From: Methylicorpusculum oleiharenae
GTDB taxonomy: Bacteria; Pseudomonadota; Gammaproteobacteria; Methylococcales; Methylomonadaceae
Assembly: GCF_009828925.2 (NCBI RefSeq)
Contig: NZ_WUTY02000001.1
Coordinates: 62,001 to 126,000 of the forward strand
Direction of reading: 5' to 3'
DNA: 64,000 nucleotides
In this document: positions 9,049 to 18,633 of the stretch, piece after piece
Position numbering within the stretch: position 1 is the first letter of the stretch
Layout of the letters: the number at the start of each line of letters is the position of its first letter
The notes under the pieces: model-generated
Seen by the model: the letters and a program-made list of their open reading frames with translations, nothing else
What the model was told of the DNA's origin: nothing
Database searches by the model: none
Made by a program: the position numbers and the translations under genes

Positions 9049-10364
9049 AAAAAAAACTGAATATCTTTGCTGGTGATCTGTTGGTTGGATATCTATCGGA
9101 AAGCACTGCTAAAGGTATGTCCTTTGTCTATGCGCCTGCCTGGCTGGCAAACGCGGACGCAATGTCGCTATCGAGTGATCTTCCGCTTTCCGATCAAACT
9201 TATCATGGCGAACCGGTTGTTGCTTTTTTTGAGAATCTATTGCCGGAAGGCGATGTTTTAGAATTCATCAGTAAGGCGATACAGATTTCATCCGGCAACA
9301 CATTTGGGTTGCTTGAACGCTTCGGCGGCGATACGGCAGGTGCGTTTTCACTGCTACCAGAAGGAATGCGACCATCCCATGAGCCGCACTACTTGCCTGT
9401 CAGACCGCAAGACATTCTTGAATGGTTTCAGCGATCTCGAGGAATTCCTCTGAATATCAACGGCGAACAAGCTCGAATGTCCTTGTCCGGCGCCCAGGAC
9501 AAAATGACGGTGTTCATCGATTCCAAAGGCAATGTATCGATCCCTCTTGGGGCGGCGCCATCCAGTCATATCATCAAGCCTTCGGTGAAGCATCGGCAAG
9601 ACGTGCCATGCACGGCAATTAATGAAGCTATGGTTATGATGTTGGCCAGACGAATCAAGCTTGAAGTGGCTGATGTTCGTTATTGGCCGGAATTGAGCGC
9701 GGTCGTTGTGGCTCGTTACGACAGGGAGATAGATAAGGATAATCGTTTGCACCGATTACATCAGAATGATCTTTGCCAAGTATTGGGCGTTCCTTCCAGC
9801 ATGAAATACGAATCAGAAGGTGGCCCTTCTTTGAAAACATGTTTTGAGGCAGTGCTGAAACACAGTTCGCAACCGGCCATCGACAAAAGGCGTTTAATCG
9901 AGTGGGTGATATTCAATTTTTTGGTGGGCAACATGGATGGTCATGCAAAAAATTTATCATTGATGACTGCCGGAAAAAATACTCAACTAGCACCCTTTTA
10001 TGACATGGTTTGTACGGCAGTTTATGGCAATTTGAGCCAAAAATTTGCTTTTAAGATCGGCGGAGAAAACCGGCCAAAATGGATGATGGCACGCCATTGG
10101 GGGCGTTTTGCAACCGATATTGGTGTTAAGCCTCAATACATCACTAAAGCTCAGCTCGACATAATGAACCGAATTGAATCTGCCTTACCCTCGATTTCCG
10201 AAGAACTTAGCTCTTTTGCTTTAAGTAATGAAGAATTGGACATGATTAGTAAGATCCGAGCTTTCATAACAAAATCGGTGACTCAGATGAAGATGAGAAT
10301 AAAGGATACGCACTTTGATTCTGCATCTTCACAGGACAGCTCTGTCGATGAAGCTGAATTATAA
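9045..10364 (+). CDS. hipA: HipA-family serine/threonine kinase toxin
   Basis: The 439-residue protein has the N-terminal HipA_N region (VGYLSES..GMSFVYAPAWL, LPLSDQ, FFENLLPEG) and the kinase core. Landmarks are SLSGAQDKM, HIIKPS, the catalytic-loop FLVGNMDGHAKNLSL (Asp and Asn for catalysis and metal) and APFYDMVCT. HipA kinases phosphorylate a translation component (glutamyl-tRNA synthetase in E. coli) and cause growth arrest. The sequence is complete, so this is one of the few fully intact toxin genes of this stretch. Its 3' end carries a Ser/Asp/Glu-rich tail just before a two-hairpin element. Confidence 0.92.
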   Translation: MKKKLNIFAGDLLVGYLSESTAKGMSFVYAPAWLANADAMSLSSDLPLSDQTYHGEPVVAFFENLLPEGDVLEFISKAIQISSGNTFGLLERFGGDTAGAFSLLPEGMRPSHEPHYLPVRPQDILEWFQRSRGIPLNINGEQARMSLSGAQDKMTVFIDSKGNVSIPLGAAPSSHIIKPSVKHRQDVPCTAINEAMVMMLARRIKLEVADVRYWPELSAVVVARYDREIDKDNRLHRLHQNDLCQVLGVPSSMKYESEGGPSLKTCFEAVLKHSSQPAIDKRRLIEWVIFNFLVGNMDGHAKNLSLMTAGKNTQLAPFYDMVCTAVYGNLSQKFAFKIGGENRPKWMMARHWGRFATDIGVKPQYITKAQLDIMNRIESALPSISEELSSFALSNEELDMISKIRAFITKSVTQMKMRIKDTHFDSASSQDSSVDEAEL

Positions 10365-10380
10365 TCAACGGAGGCGGTTT

Positions 10381-10480
10381 TAAAAATCGTTAAGTGGTAG
10401 GGCGTTTTCGCGATAGCAAAACGCCAATAGCCTTTAAAGCTATGTCGGATTTCCTGGTGGCGAATCCACATTACCGGGTT
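10381..10480 (-). repeat. Two-hairpin element, copy 2
   Basis: Reverse-oriented copy (ggtagggcgttttcgcgatagcaaaacgcc ... ending ttaccgggtt) starting 16 bp after hipA. The GGCGTTTT hairpin is perfect and the first hairpin has decayed. Confidence 0.8.
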
Positions 10481-10498
10481 AATATGTTCAATTTTCTT

Positions 10499-11290
10499 TC
10501 AGAATGTTTCATGTTGGCGCCAACACAATTCCGGATTAGCTTTAATGTTTTGGTCCTTAAAAAACACATCCTTAACCATTTTTTGATGAAGCGCATGCTG
10601 ATAAGGCGTCAATAACTCACTCTTCTTTTGTTCGTATTCGTCTCGATCGGAATAACACATTTGAAAAAAACGCCCGTCCTTGCAACCGAAAAGAATACAG
10701 TTAGAATCAATGGCTTTAACAAAATCCTGTTGTTTATCTTCCGGGAATAACTTTTCCCACTTGTCCTTGTTGCGACGTGTTCCTCTCCAAAAACCTTCTG
10801 CAAAACCCATCAGAAAATTAACCAACACCTGCATTTGCCGCTCGGCAAGTTCATCGTCGAACGGTTTGTGAATAATACTGGTGTCGTACCGCGTTTCATC
10901 GGCCGGAATAATTTTATAAAAACAAACCTCAACTGAACCACGCCAGCAGCTTACATGGAGAAGATAAGGAATGACCGTATCCTTGCGAAATAATCTAAGA
11001 GCGAATGGAAAAGAAAACGCCCCCTTATAGCTGTCATACCAACTGCCGCTTGGGCCAAATGCATTCTCAAAAATCATGAAGAAGAAGGCGAGCGGCGCCG
11101 TCTTCAATTCCTCATTGTCGCTAGAGCTTAGGTAGGACTCCCAAACATCAAAGCATTCGGGAAATGCAAGTTTATGCCGACCTAATGCTAAATAACAGTC
11201 ATCATCAATGCGCTTTATTTGGCATTTAATGAGGTCATGATCCAGCGTTATCCATTGCATATGTTCATTTTGCAGCATTTTGCAGCTCAT
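10499..11290 (-). CDS. Hypothetical protein, 263 aa
   Basis: I do not recognise the family. The protein is aromatic-rich (WESYLSSSDNEEL, FFMIFENAFGPSGSWYDSYKGAF, CWRGSVEVCFYKI), with no signal peptide or transmembrane segment. Two starts are possible, ATG 11290 or 11260 (MQWITLDHDLIKCQIK). The second gives a cleaner N-terminus. It stands alone between hipBA and a parD gene and is intact. Confidence 0.6.
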   Translation of the reverse strand: MSCKMLQNEHMQWITLDHDLIKCQIKRIDDDCYLALGRHKLAFPECFDVWESYLSSSDNEELKTAPLAFFFMIFENAFGPSGSWYDSYKGAFSFPFALRLFRKDTVIPYLLHVSCWRGSVEVCFYKIIPADETRYDTSIIHKPFDDELAERQMQVLVNFLMGFAEGFWRGTRRNKDKWEKLFPEDKQQDFVKAIDSNCILFGCKDGRFFQMCYSDRDEYEQKKSELLTPYQHALHQKMVKDVFFKDQNIKANPELCWRQHETF

Positions 11291-11372
11291 TTTGTTCTCA
11301 GGATTAAAAAATACTAACTGATGTTACGAAGCTCAATAATATATTGTTGTTGGCGTTTTTGGAGGATTGAGT

Positions 11373-11603
11373 ATGCAAAAAAATACCAGTGTTTCTCTTG
11401 GAGAGCATTTTGAAGGGTTTATTGCCGGAAAAATCAGAGAAGGTCGATTTGGATCGGTAAGTGAAGCAATACGTGCGGGTCTTCGTTTGCTTGAAGAACA
11501 AGAACTGAAACTGGATGCACTACGTTCTGAGCTTATTGCCGGCGAACAAAGCGGCGCTTCCTCTAATTTTGATGTAGAAGAATTCTTAAACGAAATTAAA
11601 TAA
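11373..11603 (+). CDS. parD: ParD-type antitoxin
   Basis: A ribbon-helix-helix antitoxin: MQKNTSVSLGEHFEGFIAGK, then SEAIRAGLRLLEEQE and an acidic C-terminus (FDVEEFLNEIK) that would wrap the ParE toxin. Start chosen at ATG 11373, which has a GGAGG ribosome site 7-8 bp upstream. The partner toxin immediately downstream is broken. Confidence 0.85.
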   Translation: MQKNTSVSLGEHFEGFIAGKIREGRFGSVSEAIRAGLRLLEEQELKLDALRSELIAGEQSGASSNFDVEEFLNEIK

Positions 11604-11614
11604 TCTCATAGCTG

Positions 11615-11778
11615 ATGGCTCAATTTAAACTCCGGCCTAGAGCAAGACAAGATTTAGCGGATATTTGGCGTTACACCTAAAAACCTGGGGTGAAATCCAG
11701 GCTGATACTCATATACGAGATATAAATCGCACGTTTCATGCTTTAGTACGTATTTTAAAAGTCGCCAATGCTGCTTAA
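11615..11778 (+). pseudogene. ParE-type toxin, frameshifted and shortened
   Basis: It starts as MAQFKLRPRARQDLADIWRYT and hits TAA. Shifting frame at the stop restores KTWGEIQADTHIRDINRTFHALVRI and then ends early. This is the N-terminal half of a ParE RNase-fold gyrase toxin with a frameshift. Antitoxin parD remains intact. Confidence 0.75.
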
Positions 11779-11802
11779 ATCCGCAAAAATTAAATTTTTG
11801 CC

Positions 11803-12611
11803 ATGGCCCATAAGACACGGATTAAACGCTACCCAACCGATTTAGACGACAGAAAATGGAAGTTAGTCCAAGATTTATTTCCGGCCACCTTGCCAGATTG
11901 TCGACCCAGGCAAGTGAATTTACGCAAAATTGTTAATGCTATTTTGTATATCGCTCTTAGCGGCTGCGTCTTACGACTCCAGCCCCCTCCAATGACTTCC
12001 CGTCCTATCAAACAGTATACAGATATTGCCGGGGCTGGATTAAAGACGGAACGTGGGAACGTATTCACGACACGCTGAGGGCTCAGGTCAGGAAAAAGCC
12101 GGGCGTCATAAACATCCTACGACGGGCAGTATTGATAGCCAAAGCGTTATAACCACTGCCTTGACCGGTATCAAAGGATAAATGCATCCAGGGTCGTAAA
12201 CGCCATATTCTGGTGGATACCTTGGGTCTGCTGCTGGAGATCGTCGTGACCGCTGCGAATGTGCCCGAACGAGAAGAGGCCGAATTAGTCCTGGCGTCAC
12301 TCACCGGCAGTTGCAAAAAACTGCGGTGCATTTGGGTCAACGGTGGCTATCCTGGCAAAGAATTTAGCGCTTGGTTAGCGGAGCGTTTTCGTATTGTCTG
12401 GGCTGTTGTTCTTCGTTCCGATAAGGCAAACGGCTTCGAATTGTTGCCACGTCGCTGGGTCGTAGAGCGAAACTTTGCATGGCTTTATCGCTACCGCCGT
12501 TTGAGCAAGGATTATGAAGTCAGTCTTGAGTCCAGTCGAGCATTTGTCCATATTGCCATGATTAATTTGATGCTCAATAGACTAACCAAAGGCTCTCCTG
12601 CCAACTTTTGA
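11803..12611 (+). pseudogene. IS5-family transposase, several frameshifts
   Basis: Fragments in different frames reassemble an IS5/IS1031-type transposase: RYPTDLDDRKWKLVQDLFP (N-term), then NDFPSYQTVYRYCRGWIKDGTWE, GSIDSQSV (first catalytic Asp), [23 protein letters not shown] (second Asp), [22 protein letters not shown] (catalytic Glu) and MINLMLNRL. At least three frame changes make it dead. No clear terminal repeats were found. Confidence 0.85.
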
Positions 12612-12620
12612 GACACCTAC

Positions 12621-12941
12621 TTAGCTGGCATCTTGAGCGCGTTCATCCAACAAATACTTACGTAACTGCCGTTCTCCTCGCATGACATAGAGAATATAAA
12701 TATTTTCGTTTTGATCCAGCCGGTAAAAAATTCGACAAGGGTTAACGATGATCTCCCGATAGGTCGAATTTTCAAGTTCTGGAGGTTTACGACCTAATTC
12801 TGGAAAATGTTCAAGCTCACCCACATTTTTAAATACGTGTTTGACCAAGCGACAAGCGGCTTCGACTTTATCAAGTGCTATGTATTCTGCAATATCATCA
12901 AGGTCAGAGAGGGCGGATTCGGTCCATATTATTTGAGCCAT
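12621..12941 (-). CDS. parE: ParE/RelE-family toxin
   Basis: A 106-residue RelE/ParE-fold protein: WTESALSDLDDIAEYIALD, FPELGRKPPELENSTYREIIV, CRIFYRLDQNENIYILYVMRGERQL. It overlaps the upstream antitoxin by 13 bp, in the antitoxin-first order seen in Phd-ParE pairs. Intact, so probably a working toxin of gyrase or ribosome type. Confidence 0.88.
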   Translation of the reverse strand: MAQIIWTESALSDLDDIAEYIALDKVEAACRLVKHVFKNVGELEHFPELGRKPPELENSTYREIIVNPCRIFYRLDQNENIYILYVMRGERQLRKYLLDERAQDAS

Positions 12942-13186
12942 TTGCTCATTTTATCGATTGCTTCCGCTTGGCTAAAGGTTCGATTTTCAAAAATCGCTTT
13001 TTCACCTCGAGCTATACCTTCAAGAATGCTCATCCTTGATTGCATAAGCTCGTAGTCTTTAACATCGATAAGGTAAGCCGATGGCTGGCCGTGTTCAGTG
13101 ATTAACACTGGCTCCTTAGATTCGTGCAGTTCAGCAAGAATTTTGGTGGCCTGACGTTTAAGGGTGGTGACAAGTTCTATTTTCAT
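12929..13186 (-). CDS. Phd/YefM-family antitoxin
   Basis: An 85-residue antitoxin: MKIELVTTLKRQATKILAEL, EPVLITEHGQPSAYLIDVKDY, then a toxin-binding tail (EGIARGEKAIFENRTFSQAEAIDKMSKWLK). It pairs with the ParE-like toxin downstream. A truncated duplicate lies at 8403-8536. Confidence 0.9.
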   Translation of the reverse strand: MKIELVTTLKRQATKILAELHESKEPVLITEHGQPSAYLIDVKDYELMQSRMSILEGIARGEKAIFENRTFSQAEAIDKMSKWLK

Positions 13187-13188
13187 AG

Positions 13189-13210
13189 GAGTGATACTAA
13201 ACTATCACTC
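13189..13210. promoter_or_regulatory. Phd operator-like inverted repeat
   Basis: GAGTGATA-6 nt-TATCACTC, perfect arms, starting 3 bp upstream of the phd start. It is identical to 8539-8560. Confidence 0.65.
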
Positions 13211-13403
13211 ACATTTGTGCAAAAATTGTTATTGGATTCATTGCTTGTTCTTGTCAGTTTTTTCCTATGTTTATTTTTTTCTACTTTTATGGGTGTGTGA
13301 AATCACTCAGAGTGAGTAATATCCCACATTGAGGTCCTTATAGTACAAACAACTCGAAATAGGTTAGATAATATACTGTTTTAAATCGATAACATTAGAG
13401 CAA

Positions 13404-13575
13404 ATGGCACGGCCTTTATCCCCACTGAAACTGAATATTGAGTTACAAGACATTTTAGAAACAATCGCTCGGAGTCGCGAAGCTCCTCATGCTTGGTGCA
13501 ACGAGCCGAGATAGTGTTAGTGTTGTCGGCAAGCACAGGGAGCAATAACAAAACCATTAGCCAAGACTTGGGGCG
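13404..13575 (+). pseudogene. IS630-family transposase, N-terminal remnant
   Basis: ATG 13404 gives MARPLSPLKLNIELQDILETIARSREAPHA. A one-base shift then continues LVQRAEIVLVLSASTGSNNKTISQDLG, the helix-turn-helix region of IS630-type transposases. Nothing downstream preserves the DDE domain. Confidence 0.65.
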
Positions 13576-14045
13576 AGCCCGCTACGCAGCTACGCTTGAA
13601 CTACCCAATTCAACGACGAGTATCGGACTTAAAGCGGTCGTCTAACGCAAAATAAATCCTGATTATAAAGATGCTTCAGCAACAACGTCTTTCCGGCAGA
13701 GATTGCCGGAGCCGTTAGACCGCGTAAGCGAATCCAGAGCACAAGGATGTGTTCGGCCCTTGCCATCCATGGCATCTGGATCTCGGCAATCCCTGTCGAG
13801 ATGACGATTTTTGACTGAGCTGATTGATCTTTAGAATCAAGAAACAAATTGAGCCAATAAAACACAACACGCTGTAAAAAGCGAAAACCGGTAGGGCGTT
13901 TTCGCGACAGAAAAACGCCAATAGCCTTTAAAGCTATGTCGGATTGCCTGGTGGCGAATCCACATTACCGGGTTGATGTACATTTTTACATACTTACATT
14001 TTTGCGTAATATTGACATGTAATTAAGAACTGGAGAAATTTCACC
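13576..14045. repeat. Repeat-filled gap with interrupted two-hairpin element (copy 3)
   Basis: The two-hairpin element in reverse runs 13861-13974 (ends cattaccgggtt). Its leader sequence (gcggtcgtctaacgcaaa, 13633-13650) is separated from it by an insert of about 190 bp. The insert has related ends, TGATTATAAAGATGCTTCAGC-like on the left and the imperfect reverse on the right near 13815-13840. The insert carries the attgccgg/ccatggcat palindromic repeat. No gene seen. Confidence 0.6.
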
Positions 14046-14297
14046 ATGAGCCGACTCACCATAGAAATTACGGAACAGCAGCATCAGAGCATCAAGGCAT
14101 TAGCTGCTTTGCAGGGTATAAGCATTAAAGAATACGCGATGCAGCGGTTGTTGCCGCTGACCGATGATGAAGAAAAAGCCATACAAGAACTGGAGGCCTT
14201 TCTAAAACCACGTATTGAAGCCGCCGAACGTGGCGATGTGGTTAGCACGTCAGTTATAACAATTTTTGAGGAAGCACTTGCCGCGCCCCGGCGATGA
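14046..14297 (+). CDS. ParD-like antitoxin
   Basis: An 83-residue ribbon-helix-helix antitoxin (MSRLTIEITEQQHQSIKALAALQGISIKEYAMQ...DDEEKAIQELEAFLKPRI). GGAG lies 10 bp before the start. It overlaps the toxin by ATGA (14294-14297). Confidence 0.85.
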   Translation: MSRLTIEITEQQHQSIKALAALQGISIKEYAMQRLLPLTDDEEKAIQELEAFLKPRIEAAERGDVVSTSVITIFEEALAAPRR

Positions 14298-14604
14298 AGC
14301 TTGCTGTTGATTTCACATCAGCGGCTATTAAAGACTTGTCTGATATCGCCAGCTACAAAGCTGACACATGGGGTCGCGAACAAGCGATTAGCTATGCAGG
14401 ATTGTTGAATGGTCATTTCATTGAAATTGCAGAAGGACGGATATTCTCCAAAGTACCTTTTTCAAAATATCCCAATGTGCGGGTTTGTCGGTGTGAGCAC
14501 ACTATATTTTCTTTATACGCCCACAGGAAAGCCTCAAGCCAGTAATACTGGCAGTGTTGCATGAATGCATTAATCTATTAGAGCGGCTCAAGGAAAGGCT
14601 GTAG
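14294..14604 (+). pseudogene. ParE-family toxin, C-terminal frameshift
   Basis: The frame begins MKLAVDFTSAAIKDLSDIASYKADTWG and reaches a premature TAA after 83 codons (KASSQ). A one-base shift at that point restores the family C-terminus PVILAVLHECINLLERLKERL, ending TAG 14602-14604. The last helices and a conserved His-containing segment are thus lost from the toxin, which is probably inactive while its antitoxin is intact. Confidence 0.75.
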
Positions 14605-14977
14605 GATAGAGTTAGTGCAACATTTCATCGAGAAATAATCAACGGTAAGCCCGCGATACTCTTATTTACGGTGCTCTAGTGCCTATTTTTCGTCGTTTGT
14701 GCCCAAAAATTTCCTGATTAGCAAGATGTTTCAGCTAAATACAAAAGCGCCCGTCATGCCCGTCGGGAAACGGGCATCCAGTGCCATGGATGGTAAGCTT
14801 CGAGCTATCCATGTAGTCTGGAAAATTTTTGGGTATTAAGAATTGAACGTTGAAATACTGCATGGCTGACATTCGAACCGACAATTTTTCGAGAAGATCG
14901 CAGCCAGCACCGGCCAAAAAGAGACGAACAGGGCCTGGTTTTCAACGAAGAGTATGAGACATAAAGCGGTCGTCTAA

Positions 14978-15163
14978 TTCTACTTTGTCAGATTAGAAGA
15001 AAGACCGTCATACCCGCCGGGAAGCGGGTATCCAGTGCCATGGATGGCGAGCTTCGAACCCTCCATGGAGCCTGGATTCGCTTACGCGGTCTAACGGCTC
15101 CGGCAATCCATGCCGGAATGACGACCTTCGGTCATGTGAAACCTGAAATCTTACAAAGTAGAA
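14978..15163. mobile_element. 186-bp non-autonomous element with CTAA target duplication
   Basis: Terminal inverted repeats TTCTACTTTGTCAGATT (left) and its reverse with one mismatch (right, 15147-15163), flanked by CTAA at 14974-14977 and 15164-15167. Removing the element and one CTAA rebuilds the uninterrupted gcggtcgtctaacgcaaaa found elsewhere. The interior holds two palindromes and no ORF. Confidence 0.8.
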
Positions 15164-15180
15164 CTAACGCAAAAAAACAA

Positions 15181-15289
15181 AACCCGATGTAAAAATCGAT
15201 ATCCGGTAGGTCGTTATCGCGATAGCAAAGCGCCAATATTCTTCAAAGTCATGGCGGATTGCCAGTTGGCGAATCCGCCTAACCGGGTT
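15181..15289 (-). repeat. Two-hairpin element, copy 4
   Basis: Reverse copy from aacccgatgtaaaaatcgat to cgcctaaccgggtt. Both hairpins are present with single changes in the second. Confidence 0.85.
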
Positions 15290-15682
15290 ATTGCGAAATA
15301 CTAAGAACCCGAACAAAATTTAGTAACCTCAGAAAGGTTGTTTTTAAAATCCCGAAGAACAACTACCTGAATTGTGTTTAAGAAAGTTGTAATACGGAAA
15401 GGTTAATATGGCTGCATCGAAAGAGTCGAAGATTGACCTGTCAAATTTACAACACTAGTTTATCCTTTACCTTGATTTAAATTTCCTATTCTCAAAAGTT
15501 CCTGGCCGTATAAGTTGAAATTCCTGATTTTAATAAAGTCGGCAACGATCTGGTTTATGCTATTTTTATATGCCTGATTATTTTGGAATTTTGAAGCACC
15601 AAGAAACAGAAAGTTTCGAAACTTTCTTCAAACTTAATTAAGATCTTATTTTAAATGCTTATTTTTTAACCATAAAATTAAT

Positions 15683-17218
15683 ATGTCTTCTGAAAGAAAT
15701 CGACGTATTGCAAAAAACACAGGCTTGCTGTACTTGAGGTCGCTGCTCACTATGGCAGTATCCTTATACACATCCAGGATCGTGTTGAACACTCTGGGGG
15801 TTGAGGATTTTGGCATATACAATGTAGTTGGGGGCTTTGTTACCCTCTTTGGATTTTTAAATAGCTCCATGGCTTCTGGCACCCAACGATTTTTGTCATT
15901 CGAAATCGGGCAAAAGGACTTCACCCAACTAGCTAAAGTATTTAGCATGTGCGTTAACATTCACTTCATTATCGCACTAGTAATTCTAATCTTGGCTGAA
16001 ACAATTGGACTATGGGCCGTAAATACCCAATTGACGCTCCCAACCGAAAGAATGGAGGCAACATTATGGGTATATCAGTTTTCAATTTTGGCCTTTTTGG
16101 TAAACGTAGTGAGCGTACCCTACAATGCGGCTATTATTGCGCATGAACGCATGAACGTGTTCGCATGGGTAAGCATCATCGATGTAGGCTTAAAACTGTT
16201 GATTGTATTTATGCTTCAATGGTTTGGATTTGATAAGCTGAAACTCTACGCTGTTTTAATGTTCAGTATCGCATTAATTATTCGGATAATTTATGGTATC
16301 TATTGCCGTAGAAATTTCCCGGAAAGTAGGTTCCGGTTTTTTTGGGATAAGCCATTATTTAAAACACTAATGGGTTTTGCTGCATGGAACCTTTGGGGGA
16401 ATGTAGCCTTTGCGATGTATAGCCAAGGAATAAATATTCTTTTGAATATTTTCTTTGGTCCAGCAGTAAATGCAGCCAGAGGTATTGCCTATCAAGTGCA
16501 AGGATCAGTCAATGGTTTTGTTCATAATTTTCAGATGGCAATGAACCCCCAGATCACTAAATCGTTTGCAGCTAATGATCTCCAGTACATGCATCAACTA
16601 ATTTTTCAAGGTGCAAAATACTCTTTTTATTTACTTTTTCTATTATCACTACCTATCCTGCTGGAAACGGAAATTATTCTTGAATTATGGCTCAATACAG
16701 TTCCTGATTACACCATTATTTTTACCCAACTAGTAATTGTCAATATATTAATCGAAAGCATTTCCGGGCCATTAATGACAGCCGCACAAGCTTCAGGAAA
16801 AATAAAACTGTATCAAAGCATAGTTGGCGGTTTATTAATATCAATTTTGCCTATTTCATATGTTTTTCTAAAGCAGGGATATCCGCCGGAAGTTACCATT
16901 TATATTAATATAATAGTTTCAGTTATTGCGCTTATCTTTAGATTGATCATTGTAAGCCATTTAGTTAGGTTATCGGTAACAGGATATTTAGTAAAAGTAG
17001 TTTTAAGAGTTTTTTCGGTTACCATATTTTCTATAATACCGCCATTGCTCATGCACACGATACTTTTACCAGGATTTCAGCGGTTACTTGTTGTTGGCAT
17101 ATATTCTACAATTTCTGCTTTATTGGTTATATATGTAGTCGGTTTTAAAAATAATGAACGAATTTTCATAAAAAATAAATTAACGTATTTGCTTAAGTTA
17201 AAAACGGGTAAAATTTGA
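15683..17218 (+). CDS. Polysaccharide flippase (Wzx-like, MOP superfamily)
   Basis: A 511-residue inner-membrane protein with about 12-14 hydrophobic segments and the N-terminal pattern of MOP flippases (LLYLRSLLTMAVSLYTSRIVLNTLGVEDFGIYNVVGGFVTLF; SSMASGTQRFLSFEIGQ). It would move lipid-linked sugar repeat units across the inner membrane. First gene of the AT-rich polysaccharide block. It is preceded by a long non-coding region that probably holds the promoter. Confidence 0.88.
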   Translation: MSSERNRRIAKNTGLLYLRSLLTMAVSLYTSRIVLNTLGVEDFGIYNVVGGFVTLFGFLNSSMASGTQRFLSFEIGQKDFTQLAKVFSMCVNIHFIIALVILILAETIGLWAVNTQLTLPTERMEATLWVYQFSILAFLVNVVSVPYNAAIIAHERMNVFAWVSIIDVGLKLLIVFMLQWFGFDKLKLYAVLMFSIALIIRIIYGIYCRRNFPESRFRFFWDKPLFKTLMGFAAWNLWGNVAFAMYSQGINILLNIFFGPAVNAARGIAYQVQGSVNGFVHNFQMAMNPQITKSFAANDLQYMHQLIFQGAKYSFYLLFLLSLPILLETEIILELWLNTVPDYTIIFTQLVIVNILIESISGPLMTAAQASGKIKLYQSIVGGLLISILPISYVFLKQGYPPEVTIYINIIVSVIALIFRLIIVSHLVRLSVTGYLVKVVLRVFSVTIFSIIPPLLMHTILLPGFQRLLVVGIYSTISALLVIYVVGFKNNERIFIKNKLTYLLKLKTGKI

Positions 17219-17451
17219 ATAAATTGTGCTGGGTAAATTTATAATAAAGTATAGATATAAGAATTGAATTATTTGACCTACTAAATTGATATAAATCTCT
17301 CAATTGATTGAGTTTATAAGTACTAATTTTATTAATTTTGGTAAGCTTTAAGTGATTTGCGGGAGATAAGATTGTCAAGTTGAGGATTTTACTAATAAAA
17401 CATGTGATCCAATAACTGATAAATATCATTTTAAAACAATAGGTTAGTGCC

Positions 17452-18477
17452 GTGAATACAAAAGAAATAGTAAGAAAAATATTAGGTAATAAATTTTCAA
17501 AAAAACTAGGTAAGATCAAGAGAAATTCATCAAACCTGGTTTTGTTATTAAATAATAGCTATAAAGATGCAATAACATTTTACAAACATTCAATGGTATT
17601 TGAACTGGATAACTTTAACAAAATTGAATCAAAGATTATTTTACATTACCATGCAATAGAAAAAGGATTTTTACATGAAAATTTTAGGTATCGTTTTGGT
17701 GAGAGTAGAGTCAAGGAATTAATTATATTACTTAAAGATAAAGATATTGTTAAAAACAACACAAGGAGCCAAGTAGCCGTAGCCTATTTGGCAATGTGCA
17801 AGTATTATGAAAAGCACTTGGACGATGGTATCGATATTTCAGACTTTTACAGTAGAGAAGACTATGAGTTTTTTAGAAATTTAACAGTTTTAAATAATGA
17901 AATTATTAAAACACACAATCATGATGATTATTTCAAAAATAATAGAAGTGACTTTTTAGTTTTTTCAAAATCAAGAAGCAGTGTGCGCAATTTTACCGGC
18001 GAAAAAATACCATTCAATTTGATTGAAAACGCAATTGGCATAGCAAAAACTGCTCCTTCGGTATGTAACAGGCAACCCTGCCGTGTATATTATATAGAAA
18101 ACAAAATAAAAATTGACAGCGTATTTGCTATTCAACAAGGATTAGTTGGTTATTCTGATAATATCTATCAATTATTGGTACTTGTTGCGGATAAAAATTA
18201 TTACTATACAGTTGGTGAGCGTAATCAGTTGTATATAGATGGTGGATTATTCTTAATGAACTTATTATATGCTTTGCATTATTATAGTATTGGTGCGTGC
18301 CCTGCACACTGGGGCTTAAATCATGATAAAGATAAGCTGATTCAAAATGAATTACAGTTAAGTGATTCAGAAAGAGTAATATGTCTTGTGCCGATTGGGA
18401 TACCAAACGAAAGTTTTAAAACAACGTTATCATTAAGGAGGGAAAATGAAGAAATTCTTAAAATTGTATCAAGCTAA
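17452..18477 (+). CDS. Nitroreductase-family protein of polysaccharide clusters
   Basis: A 341-residue protein whose C-terminal half is a nitroreductase (flavin) domain: SRSSVRNFTGEKIPFNLIENAIGIAKTAPSVCNRQPCRVYYI, then IDGGLFLMNLLYALHYYSIGACPAHWG and CLVPIGIPNE. The N-terminal 150 residues are charged and helical (HYHAIEKGFLHENFRYRFG). Starts at GTG 17452. Such proteins accompany pyruvyltransferase genes in capsule loci. The substrate is unknown. Confidence 0.8.
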   Translation: MNTKEIVRKILGNKFSKKLGKIKRNSSNLVLLLNNSYKDAITFYKHSMVFELDNFNKIESKIILHYHAIEKGFLHENFRYRFGESRVKELIILLKDKDIVKNNTRSQVAVAYLAMCKYYEKHLDDGIDISDFYSREDYEFFRNLTVLNNEIIKTHNHDDYFKNNRSDFLVFSKSRSSVRNFTGEKIPFNLIENAIGIAKTAPSVCNRQPCRVYYIENKIKIDSVFAIQQGLVGYSDNIYQLLVLVADKNYYYTVGERNQLYIDGGLFLMNLLYALHYYSIGACPAHWGLNHDKDKLIQNELQLSDSERVICLVPIGIPNESFKTTLSLRRENEEILKIVSS

Positions 18478-18633
18478 TTTTTGCGTGAAAAAATATAGTT
18501 AGCAAGCTTCAATTGATAATTAGTAGATTATCCAAGTTATTTAATTTTTAGAGCACTTTTTATCTGAGTTTTGAATCATGATTGTTACTAAGATTAATGA
18601 TTTAATTATAATACTTTATAGAATAATGAAATT

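Larger units (their letters stand above)
14605..15682. other. Long non-coding gap with nested small elements
   Basis: In order: a dispersed palindrome (14707-14820, gcccgtcgggaaacgggc hairpin); a segment shared with 34190-34240 and 40480-40530 (gacattcgaaccgacaattt at 14870-14890); the leader of a two-hairpin element interrupted by another element (see 14978-15163); the two-hairpin element itself (15181-15289); then about 390 bp of AT-rich DNA leading to the capsule cluster, in which I see nothing definite. Confidence 0.6.

Noticed and set aside
9354-9752. 132-codon minus-strand frame in hipA
   Set aside because: Fully inside hipA, no ribosome site, no family.
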